A stretch of DNA of 64,000 nucleotides from NCBI GenBank assembly GCA_028751875.1, contig CM054155.1:53177548-53241547 (forward strand), given 5' to 3'. The stretch is from Rapana venosa. Its lineage: Eukaryota > Mollusca > Gastropoda > Neogastropoda > Muricidae. Below, one piece after another: positions 45,701 to 57,149 of this stretch. Both the position numbers and the translations under genes were made by a program. A model generated the notes under the pieces. The model saw only the letters and a program-made list of their open reading frames with translations. It made no database searches and was not told the DNA's origin. The stretch's first letter is position 1. Each line of letters opens with the position of its first letter.

Positions 45701-47780
45701 CATAAAATTTAAATTTTATATCATTAAAGTTTTTTCCCCAAGGGCAAAAAACAAACAAAAAACGTAAAAAAACAAAAAATTTTTAAAAATCCATCTAAAA
45801 ATTTTTATGTAAGCAAAAAAAAATTTTTCACCTTTTGGGCCTTCAAAGTTTGAAAGCTTTTTTAAGGGGGAAAACTTTTCTATTTTTCTTTTTTCATTTT
45901 CGTTTAAAAACCCAAAATGTAAAAAACGATTTTTTAAATTTTAAGATTTTTTAAGCCAAAAAAAATAAAATTTTTTTATTTTGTTTTTCCCAAAATGGAA
46001 GTTTCATTTCCCCCATTATGACTTTTTTTTTTGGGGCCGTCTTAATCCACTTGAGGGAAAAAAAAATATTGAACCGAAATTTTTCTTTTTAAAAAACTTT
46101 TAAAGGAAAATCTCTTTTACATTTAACCCACCCATTCGTAAATTTTTTCCTTTGTTTAAATGTAACCTTTTTAACCCCAACCCATGCTGTAAAATTAAAC
46201 CCCAAAAAACCCTTTTTTTAAACCCCAACTTTTAGATTTCCATTTTTCCTGCAACAAAAAATCTTTTCTATCCTTTAGTTTTAACCCAACCAAGAAAAAA
46301 GGGTGAATAAATAAGGGAAAAAAGCCCCAAAAAAGGGGCCCGGAAACCCTGAAACGTTTAAGATAAAGGAACCCAGGTTTTTGTTTTTAAAAATATTTCT
46401 ATGAAAAAGAAGCCCCAAAATTAGAAACAAAAAAGAATCTTCGAGGAAACTCTTTATTTTTTAAAAACCCACTAAGAAAATTTTTTTTTTTGGAAAGGAA
46501 AAAAAAACAAAAAACCCCAAATAAAGAAATTTTAACCACTTCAACTTTTAAATTTGAAAAAATTTTTCGCCCAAAAAACCCCCTTTTTTCTGAAATTTAT
46601 CATTTCAACAAACAAAAAAAAATTTTAAAGAAATTAAAATCAAAAAGGAAAAAGGAAAAAGTAATTTTTTGAAAGCTAAGGCGGGGGGGAAAAAAAGAAA
46701 ACATTTATGAAAAAAAAAGCCCAAGGGATTGGAAAAAAAAAAGTCCGGAAAAAAGAATATAATTCCATTTTGGAACCCTGAAAGGGTTTTGGGGAAAAAA
46801 AGGAAAAAAAAACAAAATTATTAAAAGGGTTAACCATTTTAACAAATTTTAAAATGAAAAAATAGAGAAAGGATTTGTTTTTTAAAAAAATTTTTTCAAA
46901 CAAAATTTCGAAATCACCAACCTTAAAAATCAAAAATTTTAAACATAATTGAAAATTCGGAAATTTGGTAAAAAAAGAAAAATTTAATGTATTTGGGTTT
47001 TTTTGAAAAGTCAAAAACTTTTACTTTAATTTAAAAGGGGGGGAAATCCAAGGGGTTTAAAGGAAACCCCTTTACTTTTCAAAATGTTCACAAATTTAAA
47101 AAGAACCCTAAAGAAATTTTTTTTTTGTTCCAAAAAGGGTTCGCAAAAAAATGTTTTTATCAAATTTTTTACATTATATGCACACAAATTAAAAAAAAGG
47201 GGTTTAAAGTTGCATTTGTATTTAGAAAAATTGACCTGTTAAAAAACTTTTTGTTAGATGGGGTTAAAAACTTTTTATTTTCAATTTTAAAACATTTTCA
47301 AAACCCTAAAATTTTTTGAATGTTTTTGGTTGGCAAATGAAGCAAGGGTTTTTAATTTTTTAAAAGACAAAATAAAAAATTTTGGGGAAAGGGTATTGTT
47401 TTTAGAAAGATTTTAAATTTGGGGCATTTTTACTTTATTTAAAAACCCCGGGTAAAACCAAATTAAAAGGGGAAAATTTGCTGCAAAAAATAATATTTAG
47501 AAAAAATAAAATTTAAAAAAAGGGGGTATTTGTCGGGGGGGAAAAGGTTTTACTTTTGAAAATATTTAATTTTTAAAAATAATGTTAAACCCCCATTCAA
47601 GGGGAAAGGGGAAAAACACAACAAAAATAAAAAAATTAAACCCCATTGGGAAAGGCTTTTCTGACATTTTTACAAGTCGATCAAGGTTAAAACTTTGCCC
47701 TTCAAAGGAAAAAAATAAACCCCCATCATTTTTCCCTCTGTGGGGGGGTTCCTGGGGGGGGGGGGGGGGGGGGGGGAAAA
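42711..47780. other. 5 kb of homopolymer-run sequence, no readable gene
   Basis: Almost every base occurs in runs of three or more, giving strings such as AAAAACCCCCAAAAA, GGGGTTTT and TTTTAAAA. No repeat unit and no recognisable protein motif were found on either strand. Apparent ORFs are Lys/Phe/Gly/Pro-rich by composition. The pattern suggests a consensus with inflated homopolymers; real sequence may lie underneath. It ends in a G run of about 27 bases at about 47750-47776. Confidence 0.75.
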
Positions 47781-47804
47781 AAAAGGCGGGCCCCTCTCTC
47801 ATAC

Positions 47805-48008
47805 AATGCACACACTATGCACACCCACACACAAACACCACACGCACGCACGCAGAAAGCAGGCACACACAACAACACGAAAACACACACCACATACACA
47901 GGTCGCACCACGCAAAACGACACACGCACCACTCGTGCGCACGCATGTACAAAGGGTTGCGCACACGCACGCACAGACACACACCCCGCGTGCGCATATA
48001 CAGGCAAC
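47805..48008. repeat. CA/CGCA-rich microsatellite region
   Basis: Imperfect CA repeat with ACGC and CACG variants. ORFs here are repeat translations. Confidence 0.9.
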
Positions 48009-48009
48009 C

Positions 48010-48635
48010 ACAGTCATTTTAAACAGAAAAAATCTGTAGTATCCATGTAAAAATCCAGCCCAGCTTAATTCTGTTTTTGATTTTTTTCGATCGGCAGGTG
48101 TTCACAGCTGCAGTTTGGAAAAAAGTCTTTTTCCTCCCGGTCATTTGCCTGATGGTCTTTTTTGCAGCCCAAAGTAATCTGCAGGGTGTAAGTGTCATTT
48201 TCCCCGGGGAATCTAAAAAATCATATTTTCACTTTCAAAATGATAGTTTCAGGTATATCAAGGATATACTAAGAAAGTTGTTGTTTCGGGAAATACCCCT
48301 GAGATTTCTCTGCAGGGTCAAATTTCTCAGCCCACCCAAAATTCTTTATTTCTCATGTAATTTCACCCCGAATCTGCTAAAATTTCCAAGTCCTCCCCCT
48401 CCTTAATGTCAGGTACAGGAAAACTCAAAAGGTAATTATTTTGTTCGGGCCACTGTGTCAGCCCCCAACACCTAAAAGCAGTGACGCAGGGCGTAACACG
48501 TGGGGAAAAGCAGAAAATTGGGGAAAGGTGTTGGTTGGAAGGTGGGGTTTTGGTGTGTGGACAGCGGGTTGATGGTGCTTTTGCATAAACAAACTTGGCA
48601 AATTTTCCGATCCAAAAATGCACTTTCCTTGTCCT
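48010..48635. other. No recognisable gene
   Basis: About 600 bp of mixed sequence. I see no motif, repeat or coding signal I can support. Confidence 0.5.
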
Positions 48636-48639
48636 CTTG

Positions 48640-48905
48640 CCTTTCCTCTCCAGCTCTTCCCTCTTTGTCTCCCTCCTCTCCCAGCCTTTTTCCCCCCCTT
48701 TTGCCTGTTCCTCCCCTCTCCCAGCCTTTTCTCCTCTGCCTGTCTCCTCTCCCTCCCAGCCCTTCTCTCGTCTGTCTCCTGCCTCGCCAGCCCCCCTTCC
48801 TCTGTCTGTCTCCTTTCCTCTGCCACCCCTTTTTCCCCTCTGTCTGTCTCCTCTCCTCTCCCAGGCTCTTCTCTTTGCCTGTCTCCCTCCTCTGTCCTTT
48901 TTGGG
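48640..48905. repeat. CT-rich minisatellite
   Basis: Irregular tandem units of roughly 30-35 bp built on TCTGTCTCCTCTCC and CCTCTCCCAGCC. The plus-strand 307-codon and minus-strand 211-codon ORFs crossing it are low-complexity (Ser/Pro/Leu and Arg/Glu/Gly) and not credible genes. Confidence 0.85.
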
Positions 48906-49655
48906 TCCCTTTTGGGTTGACGGGGGCTTTTGCGGAAGTACACGGGTTTTTGTTCCCCCCATTTTTCCCATCACGGACCCAGCCTCAGTTGCACACAACA
49001 GTCGTTTGCCGCCTTCTCCACGACTTTCCTGGGATGCAGTGTTGTTGCAGATCTATTGTCACTTCCACGTTGTTGGAAACCCGAAAGGGCGGGTGCTTTT
49101 TTTATTTGGAAATTTTAAAACAAAAATTAACGCAGCAATATTTTCCCCTGCCTATACCCAAAAGGGAATCGGGGAGAGAGAGCGAGGGGGAAGAGGACAG
49201 AGAGGGGGAGAGACAGGGGGACGGGAAGAAGGGAAATTTCAGTGTGTGTGTGATTTGTGTTGAGAAAAAAACCACACAAGAGAACAAAAAAAAGGGCTCA
49301 ACATTAGGGAATGCTAACTGTAAACATATCTATTTAACTAACAAATTTTTTAATACAACATTAACCAAAATGCACATAGCAGCTCACGTGAATCAAAGTA
49401 ATCCCAAACCGGACTGCTATTAAAAAAAACAGAACTCCTGAACAAGCAAATATTTTATTCAAAATGTGCTCGAGATAAAGGACAGTTGGGGGAAAATGAC
49501 GTGCCCAAGTTTTTGTGAAACTGACAGCCCTTTTAAAATGACGCACCCCACAAAAATTCTACACTTTATTTTTTCCCAAACACAAGATTGAATTTTTTTT
49601 GCAAAATTTTTTTTGGGAAGTCGTTTAAGGGGGAAAACGATACATTTACCACCCA
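48906..49655. other. No recognisable gene; short GA-rich tract
   Basis: Unique sequence with a GAGAGGGGGA-type purine tract at 49168-49232 and a short GT run at 49242-49252. Nothing else is seen. Confidence 0.5.
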
Positions 49656-49658
49656 CCA

Positions 49659-49902
49659 TGGCGCAGGTTAGCCCCAGGGGTTACGGACTGGAAAGGGTCG
49701 CGGGTTCGATTTCCATAAAAGTCTAGGGTTTTTTGGGGACCCCGGCCGCTCCTACCCGATGAATGTCTGGGGGATCAGGGGGAAGACTGGGACCCACAGT
49801 CGGCTTCATCGGCTTAACGGAGGGGTTTTGAGAGTGTTCTCAAAACCTGCCCAACATGAGGTGTCGTATCTTCGGGGCCGGTTGACCCCGGGAAATTATG
49901 AA
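49659..49902 (+). mobile_element. tRNA-derived SINE
   Basis: About 245 bp beginning with a tRNA-like head. TGGCGCAGGTTAG at 49659-49671 fits the pol III A box. GGTTCGATT at 49703-49711, within GGGTCGCGGGTTCGATTTCC, fits the B box, at the usual spacing. A non-tRNA body follows (CGGCCGCTCCTACCCGATG and a G/C-rich end CCGGTTGACCCCGGGAAATT). The head would supply an internal pol III promoter. It is a different family from the SINE at 60505-60790. No clear target-site duplication was found. Confidence 0.8.
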
Positions 49903-49909
49903 GAAAGCG

Positions 49910-51835
49910 TAGAGTAAAACCCCTGTCAAGTAGTCTCAAAGCTATCTTTTTCCACAAAATAATTTGCCATCCTCATTGCATTGATCACGGGGAAATTTTT
50001 AAAAAAAAAAAGCCTCGATTGGGTGGTCCCGTTCTCGGTCTCACGGGACCTCAGTTTGGGGTTTGCCAATACATTTCTTGCCTGTGGGAGTTTGTGCCGG
50101 GGCCTTTTGGGTTGGAGGTTCACGGCGACAGTCTTTGGGGGGACGTTTGGTGGTTGTCACTTGGGGTGGGAAAACTCACTCAGTCTGGCCCCGGGCGACT
50201 GACAATACTGTCGTTGTGGGTGCTTAGTAGGTGGTGCCTGCGTATTTACTAGAAACGGGCACCCTGAACACCCCAAAAGGGAAACCCAGCAGAGGGCGGG
50301 GCCCCCTCTGGGGGTCCCCCCACGCGGCCTGATAGGATGGGCCCCCTGTGGCCCTCCAAACTCTGAGGATGAACAAACAAAGGGGTATGGCTGTGGCGGG
50401 AGATTGGAATGAGCGGCGTGGGAACAGAGGACGGGGACGTCACAGAAGATGGGGCAGAAAAAAAAAAAAAAAAAAAAAAACCCCACGATACATTAACTGA
50501 TTATATACATTATACTGTCTGGGAATTGAGAGAAATCAAGGAACAAAGGGAGCTGGTTTTATTTGTATAACCCTTCTCATACGCAAATCTACCCTTTAAG
50601 AATGTCAGAAAGAATCGGAGACTTTTTCTCTATGCCCTCTAACATTCTTGAAGTCAAAAGGGAAATGAGAGAGTTTCTGTACCCTCGATTTTGTGATGCT
50701 TTTCTGGCAGTTTGATTCCTTTTTCTTTGGGAATAACCCCACAATTGAAGGAACCCACGGGAATGTTACAGCCACTCTTTAACTGCGACAGATTATGAGA
50801 TTTTTTTATTTCTGTTGTCATTTCACTTCTTGCTTTTTGAACAGTATATCTAAGCGCATGAAAACACGATTTAAAATATACACAAATTAAGATTAACGGA
50901 AAATTCTGGCAGTGGGAAATATAATTTAAAAAGCAATAAGTATGGCTAAAATTCAGAATTAAGAATGATCAAAAAACCCCTAAATTAATTGTTCCACACA
51001 TTTTAATACGGGATCAAAAAGCAGATCCTAAACACCTTTTTCAAGCACAAACCGTCCGTATAAATATGTAACTGTTTTTGTTTTGATGTCTATGTGATGG
51101 TTAAAAAGCTGTGATGTGAATGTTTTTTTTTGTTACTAAGACAAATTATGCCCAATGTGGGGTTTCTTATTTTCCCATCTAGGAAAGGCGAAAATGATTT
51201 TTTTAAAAACACAATGCTTTTTGGGTGTCTTTTTTTAAGGTTTGGGATTTTTTTCGGCCCTTTTTCGAAATCCTTATGTGCTAAGGGGACTTCCGATGAA
51301 GAAAGTCTCAAAAACAACATTTTTTTAATAAAAATTTTTTTTGCGCGCGTTTTTCGAAGTCATCAAGTGGTAGTCACCACTTTCTATATGTTTCCAAAAT
51401 CATAATGATTTTGGGACTCCAAGGCAATTTTTAAAAACTTTAAAATCGACTGTAATTTTTTCAGAAAGTGGGGAAAAGCACTAAAAAAAATTTTTTGTAG
51501 TAGTCAGCCGGGAACGAGAAATAGAAAACAAAGCATTAGATTGGTCTTTTCTAATAAAAATGAAAGTGCATTTTCTTTTTAAACATTAAAGTTTGTGAAG
51601 CCCCAATTGGATATTTTTCTGGTTTTGTTTAAAGGGCCCTAGCGGAATCTTACGTTTCATCGTCACTCTCATCATAGAAAATGTCATCAGCATACTGTAC
51701 TACAACTAAATCTTTAACAAATTTTTGAGGAGATCAGCAATAAATATTGATAGGCTGAATAGATTCAAGAAATGAGGTAAACCCCATACGAGTGTCTAAG
51801 GTTTGAAAAGGTACTACAACCGGGTGTAGTTTTTG
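49910..51835. other. No recognisable gene
   Basis: About 1.9 kb of mixed sequence with an A run at about 50458-50480. ORFs of 60-110 codons occur, but none shows a motif or compositional support that I can defend. Confidence 0.5.
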
Positions 51836-51839
51836 GTTT

Positions 51840-51874
51840 TTTGTGTGTGTGTGTGTGTGGGTGTGGGTGTGTGT

Positions 51875-51919
<45 letters not shown>

Positions 51920-52110
51920 TGTTTGTGTGGGTTTTGTGGCATGTGTGGGTTTGTGTTTTTTTTGGGTTTGTTTGGGGTGTGTTTGTGGTTATTGTGTTTT
52001 GTGGGTGTTTGTGTTGTGTGTGGTGGTGGGGGTGTGTGGGTTTGTGTGTGTGTGTGTGTGTGTGGTGGTGTGTGTGTGTGTTGTGTGTGTGTTGTGGGGT
52101 GTGTTCCCCG
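51840..52110. repeat. (GT)n-rich microsatellite
   Basis: Imperfect GT repeat with GGGT and TTTG variants over about 270 bp. Confidence 0.95.
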
Positions 52111-52309
52111 AAAAAAGCTGTCTTCTCCAGAAAACCTGCTGGGGACAACCCCTTCTTACCTAACTTTTTTCCCGGCACTATACATTTCCTGGATAGGGAT
52201 TAAGGGTAATGTCTGACCGAAAGACTAGCTCCCAGCCCATCTTTTGTCAGCTAGTAGTGGGGAAGTCATGTTTTCTGTACCCAAAGGGAATTAGTGTAAA
52301 CCCTGTTTT

Positions 52310-52550
52310 TTATTTATAAAAATAATAATAAATATAATAAAAATAATAAAAAAAACAAAAATAGTAATAATAAATAAAAAATTTTAAATAAAATAATAAA
52401 AATAATAATAAAAAATAATAATAAAATAAAATAAAATAATAATAATAAAAAATTTTTAAAATAATGAGGGTTGATGAATGTGGGTGATGATAACTCATCA
52501 GGAAAATTTATATACGCTATATCTTGCAAAAAAAATCAAAGCGCTTCCCC
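52310..52550 (-). mobile_element. LINE family A 3' tail with (ATT)n end
   Basis: Minus-strand fragment: AAGCGCTTTGATTTTTTTTG, then CAAGATATAGCGTATATAAA (52545-52505), then a short spacer and about 150 bp of ATT/ATTTT repeats on the minus strand (52460-52310). It matches the tails at 4850-4930 and 62058-62125. No RT part is recognisable next to it. Confidence 0.7.
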
Positions 52551-53445
52551 TAAACCCTCCTACACTGCACTTTTTTTTTAAGAAACCTTTACTTTCCTTG
52601 CTTAAGTTTTTTTTAAATGACAAACCAAGTCTGATACGGGATAGCCTGCGGGTTAGAGATTGCGCATCATGCTTGTTATTTCTGACCCAGAATCAATCTT
52701 GCCCCAGTGGAAATTTCCGCCGGGAAGAAACAAAATGTGAGTTCACCCCCAAATTTTTTTTGATAAGATATAAACGATTTGCTGTGTTGACCCCAGTTAA
52801 AATTTTGCACAATTTTTAAGCACTTCCATTTTCAGAAGAAGAGGCATTGTGGTTTGTTGATTGGATACAATATTTTCAAAACGCATAAATACACAGGGGG
52901 AATGGTTTTAATCCATAGAGTCTTATTCCTTTAAATCCTCGAAATAAAAATAATACGGGAAGAAGTCCCTTTTTGGGGTGTTTTTTTAGGCAGTCAACCT
53001 AAAACCATTAAATTTTTTTCTTTTTTTGTTGAAACTTTATATTCCCTTTAGTCCTACAATAAAAAAACAATGTTTGTTTTTAAATTTTCTTGAGTTCCGT
53101 TCAAACGCTTTTCAGTTTTGTAAATTTGCATCAAATAAATTTTTAGATTCTACATTTTTTTTTCCCCCCCAGATCATTTAAAAATTATACTTGTCAAATT
53201 ACAAGTGAGACAGAGTTTCACAGGCATATACCTGAATAAAGGGGTTTTAATAATATATTGTCAATTATTACAATGAGACAAAATTTCACAGGCATATGAC
53301 CGAATAATTTTTTTTCAGATACCCCCAGTTTGCCACAGATTCCAAACAGCCAACAATAAAAAGACGTCAAAAATTACAGTAACATAAAACCCATGTCTAA
53401 AAGTGGGAACATTTTTGCCATTTGTTACACATTTCTTTTACATAG
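52551..53445. other. No gene; short dispersed-repeat match
   Basis: Homopolymer-prone AT-rich sequence. CTTATTCCTTTAAATCCTCG then AAATAAAAATAATA at about 52921-52955 resembles the leader seen beside CA tracts at 7120 and 54180, but no CA tract follows here. The word TTTCACAGGCATAT recurs at 53217 and 53285. Confidence 0.5.
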
Positions 53446-53454
53446 AATGGAGGT

Positions 53455-53785
53455 AGTAGATGATGTGATGATGTGATGATGAGATTGATGATGGATGATG
53501 AATTTGTTTATATGATGATGGGATGGTGATGATGATGGTGATGGTGGTGGTTGGGTGGTGGTGGTGGTGGGTGGTGGTGGTGGGGGTTTGTGGTGGTGGA
53601 GACGACGACGACGACACGCGACGAGAGAGACGATGATGATGATGAGATGATGATGATGAGATGATGTGAGGGAATGAGATAAAGATGATGATGTGATGAT
53701 GATGAGATGTGAATGGTTTTGACACGACGACGACGACGAAGAGATACGAGGGGGTTGTAGTGGTGGTGGTGGGGTTGTTTTGGGC
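53455..53785. repeat. GAT/GGT/GAC trinucleotide repeat region
   Basis: Purine-rich imperfect repeat moving from (GAT)n to (GGT)n to (GAC)n and back. Its composition is like the region at 12270-12775. Poly-His/Ser/Thr frames are repeat translations. Confidence 0.9.
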
Positions 53786-54049
53786 TCGTTTCGTCGTCGG
53801 GGGCATGTGAGGTGAGGGTGGGGTGCTGCTGTACACTATGCTCCGGTACTGCTGATAATAAAATACTAATAAAAATAAAAATAATGAACTACTACACTAT
53901 CCCCAAAAAAAATAATGAAAATAAAAAAGAATAATAAGTGTATAGTGCTGAATCTTGTAGAGCCACCAAATAGGAGAGCTTGTATTCAAACTTCCAAAAC
54001 CCAAAAACCATTCGGAACAAAAAAAAATTCACCCCCACAAGACAAACAT

Positions 54050-54475
54050 AGACACACACACACGCACGCCGCACGCAACACACCACACTTTTTGGCTATT
54101 GAGAAATAACCATTGTGTGCGGAGCGAAAATGGATTTACAATACTGCAACACACGTGACGGGATGTTAAAAAAAAAAAATGATTTGTTTATTCAAATATC
54201 CTCGAAATAAAAGAATCAAATAAAAAAATAAATAAAAATACCACGCATGCGCCCGCACCACAAACACACACACACACCACACAACATACACACCACAACC
54301 AAACACACACATACGCGCACGCGTGCGCCGCACACAGCACACACACCGAACTCACATACACGCACACTACACGCACACACCACACACACACACAACCCAC
54401 ACACACAACACGCACACACAAAAACCACACACACACACAAAACACACACAACACAACACACACACAAAGTCATTC
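54050..54475. repeat. CA microsatellites with shared leader
   Basis: A short CA tract at 54052-54085, then the leader at 54160-54240 (TTTATTCAAATATCCTCG then AAATAAAAGAAT), then a CA/CACG tract at 54245-54470. Confidence 0.85.
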
Positions 54476-54700
54476 TCTTTTCGTTTAAAGATAAAAAAGG
54501 TTTGTCCCGGTTGAGTTTAACTCACGCGACTCCACTTCGCGACCACCCCCCCCCACCACCCCCACCCCCTCCTTCGGATAAAACTGAAACCGGGGTCCCT
54601 GTGAAAATGTGGCAAACATCTTGCGCCACGTAAAACCCCTTTTCCGTTTTCCCAAAAGTAGCCATTTGTGCCGGTAAGAACGGAGAAAAAATTTTTAAAA
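54476..54700. other. No recognisable gene
   Basis: Unique sequence between two CA-bearing repeats, with a C-rich stretch at 54544-54573. Nothing else is supported. Confidence 0.5.
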
Positions 54701-55575
54701 ACTCTTACACACGGGGACAATTTAAAAAAAAGCATATGAGTTTATTTCCTTTATCCTCGAAAAAAAGAAAAAAATAAAAGAGTAGAACATTAATAAAAAT
54801 AAACACACTAAAACCCGCACGCAAGTAACAAACAGACACACAAGACACAGACACACACGCCTCCGCACTAACACCCGAAACACACAAACACCCCACACCA
54901 CAACACACACACCACACACCCCAACAATCACCACGAAAGCACCACCCAAAAAACACACACACACAAAAACACACCCACCCAAAACAAACACACAACACAC
55001 AACAAACACACACAAACCACACACACACACACAACACCCACACCCAACACAACAAAACACACACAACACCAAAACACAAAAACCACACACACACAACAAC
55101 ACCAACACACACACACAACCCACACACCCCCACACACACACACACAAAAACAACACACACAAACACACACACATACACACACAACACACCAACACACACA
55201 ACACACACAACACACACACAACACAAAACCAACACAAAACACCACACACCACAAAAAACCACACACATACACACACAACACACACCACACACACAACACA
55301 CACACACACACACACACACACAACACACACACACACACACAACACAACACACACACACACCACACACACAACACACACACACATACACACACAACACACA
55401 ACACACACACACACCACACACAACACACACCACACACACCACACATACACACACAACACACAAAACACACAAAAACACACACACACAACACCAACAACAC
55501 ACACACACACACCCCCACCCCACACACACAAACCAAAAACACCACACACACACACACAACACACACACACACAGC
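54700..55575. repeat. Long CA/AACAC microsatellite with shared leader
   Basis: Leader at about 54700-54800 (TTTATTTCCTTTATCCTCG), then nearly 800 bp of CA repeats with frequent extra A or C. The 313-codon minus-strand Cys/Val ORF is a repeat translation. Confidence 0.9.
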
Positions 55576-55734
55576 TTTGCTTTCTTTTCCCCCCGCACTG
55601 GAACTTGCGGTATGATCTTGGGAGACCCCACTACTGTTTTTGTCACACCGCCCCAAAATATCCACCCCCTGTTCTTGACTGGGGGGTCCGGGCTTCGGTC
55701 TTTACTTTTGGGTGAGGGTTTGTCGGATTTTTCG

Positions 55735-56010
55735 TTGGTAATGTGGGCCAGTCATGAAATGCCAAGGAGTTTCTGAGGCATCCTCTCAAAGTTTGGATCC
55801 CCTTTGAAAACTGCATTCAAGTCCAGGTTCGCAATCATACAAATAGGAGTGCCATTTAAAGAGTAGCTTGCCCTTGGGGTTCCGAGAGAGATTTTTCGGT
55901 CTTTCCATAGGGTATGGATTTTCGCCAATGCTGCTACTTTTTTTTGCAGTCTTGCGAGAATTTCACTAATAATACCTCCAAAGTATTTAAAAGGATCTAC
56001 AACCTAAAAA
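55735..56010 (-). pseudogene. LINE family F, RT thumb fragment
   Basis: On the minus strand an open reading from about 56005 gives DPFKYFGGIISEILARLQ, then KVAALAKIHTLWKDRKISLG (to about 55860) and PQKLLGIS near 55765. This fits the region after the RT active site in endonuclease-RT LINEs. The usual LYxxESW stretch is altered. Short, with no flanking domains. Confidence 0.75.
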
Positions 56011-56014
56011 TTTT

Positions 56015-56290
56015 TTTCCACTGACTGGGATCTTGAGTATAATAATTAAAATAAAATTATAATTTAAAAAACCCTGGGGAAAAAGCGAAAGCCGAAATTT
56101 TGGGGGGAACTTTTATTTTTGGGGTTGTTATGCTTTCACTTTTTTGTGGTTTATAAATATTTTAAAATATTTTATTTTAAATATAATAGCTTATATACTA
56201 GCTCTATATAGATATAATTATATAGATATAATCTCTCTCATTCATACATACAAGTACTATATAATTATATACATATTTTTTTAAATATAT
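56015..56290. other. AT-rich spacer
   Basis: AT-rich, with TATATA-type runs at 56200-56285. No gene. Confidence 0.6.
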
Positions 56291-56291
56291 G

Positions 56292-56362
56292 ATAAATTTG
56301 AGTGTGATGATGATATGATGATGATGATGATGAGATATGATGATGGTGATGAGATGATGATG
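56292..56362. repeat. (ATG)n microsatellite, left of LINE-A copy
   Basis: Imperfect GATGAT repeat directly against the 3' tail of the LINE-A copy at 56363-56965. Confidence 0.9.
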
Positions 56363-56965
56363 ATAATGGAATTTATATACGGAAATCTTGCAGGACAAAA
56401 AAAAGCGCTTGCAAACTCATTCTTACACAGTCTACAACCGTGACAAGAAAAGTTCCATCAAGTCCAAATGTGCACACACGCGCACCCCAAAACACACACA
56501 CACACACACCACACACCACCCCAACACCCAACACACAACCCCACACCACCCACACACACACAGGTCACACACCCTGGGGGGGCAAAGAATCTTGGCTTTT
56601 TAAGGCAGGGAAAATAGAATGGGGCGGAGAGGAAAATCTTAGGTTTGAAAAAAATATGTCTTGAGGCTGGTTTAAAAAAGTGTAAAAAAGGGCTTTTGGG
56701 GGAGAGAGAGAGGAATCATTCCACTCAATGGACCAAAATTTGAAAAGAGCGACGGCCGATGGTGGATTGGTTGAATCTAGTATTCGTAAGGAAAAGTACT
56801 TCGGCAGAGCAAGAGAAGGAAGAGGGTAAAAGTGAAGACACACAGAGGTGGGGGGGTGCGTTTTGTGGAGCTTTTGTAAAGAGGTCTGTTTTAAAGTTAC
56901 TCTCGTGGCACGGGCACCCAGTGGGAGGATGCAGAGAGGGGAATATGCTCGATTTTTCTTTCGAG
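56363..56965 (-). pseudogene. LINE family A, C-terminus, CA-bearing 3' UTR and tail
   Basis: Closely parallels 4850-5450: AGAGCGACGGCCGATGGTGG and GGATTGGTTGAATCTAG are shared with 5200-5235. The RT C-terminal frame is broken by many single-base changes. The 3' UTR holds a CA tract at about 56486-56565. The tail reads CAAGATTTCCGTATATAAAT at about 56370-56390, with the AAGCGCT-like word at 56402. It is cut at both ends by (ATG)n. Confidence 0.8.
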
Positions 56966-57140
56966 GATTAGACGATGATTTGATGATGATGGATGATGAT
57001 GATGATGATGATAAAAGATGATGGAGATGAGATGATGATGGTGATGATGGTGTAAATGGTTGAGATGGTATGATGAATGAGAGATATGATGATGATATAA
57101 AGTGATGAGATGATGTTGATGATGATGATGATGAGAGATG
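56966..57140. repeat. (ATG)n microsatellite, right of LINE-A copy
   Basis: Imperfect GATGAT repeat of the same type and phase composition as the left flank at 56292-56362. Confidence 0.9.
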
Positions 57141-57149
57141 AAGGATATG

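Noticed and set aside
48363..49423. 211-codon and 307-codon ORFs on opposite strands
   Set aside because: Low-complexity translation of the CT minisatellite; several frames on both strands stay open together.
49659..49735. A genuine tRNA gene
   Set aside because: A and B boxes are present, but no acceptor-stem pairing or anticodon arm closes properly, and a SINE body follows.
54705..55665. 313-codon Cys/Val-rich minus-strand ORF
   Set aside because: Translation of the CA tract; open in three frames.
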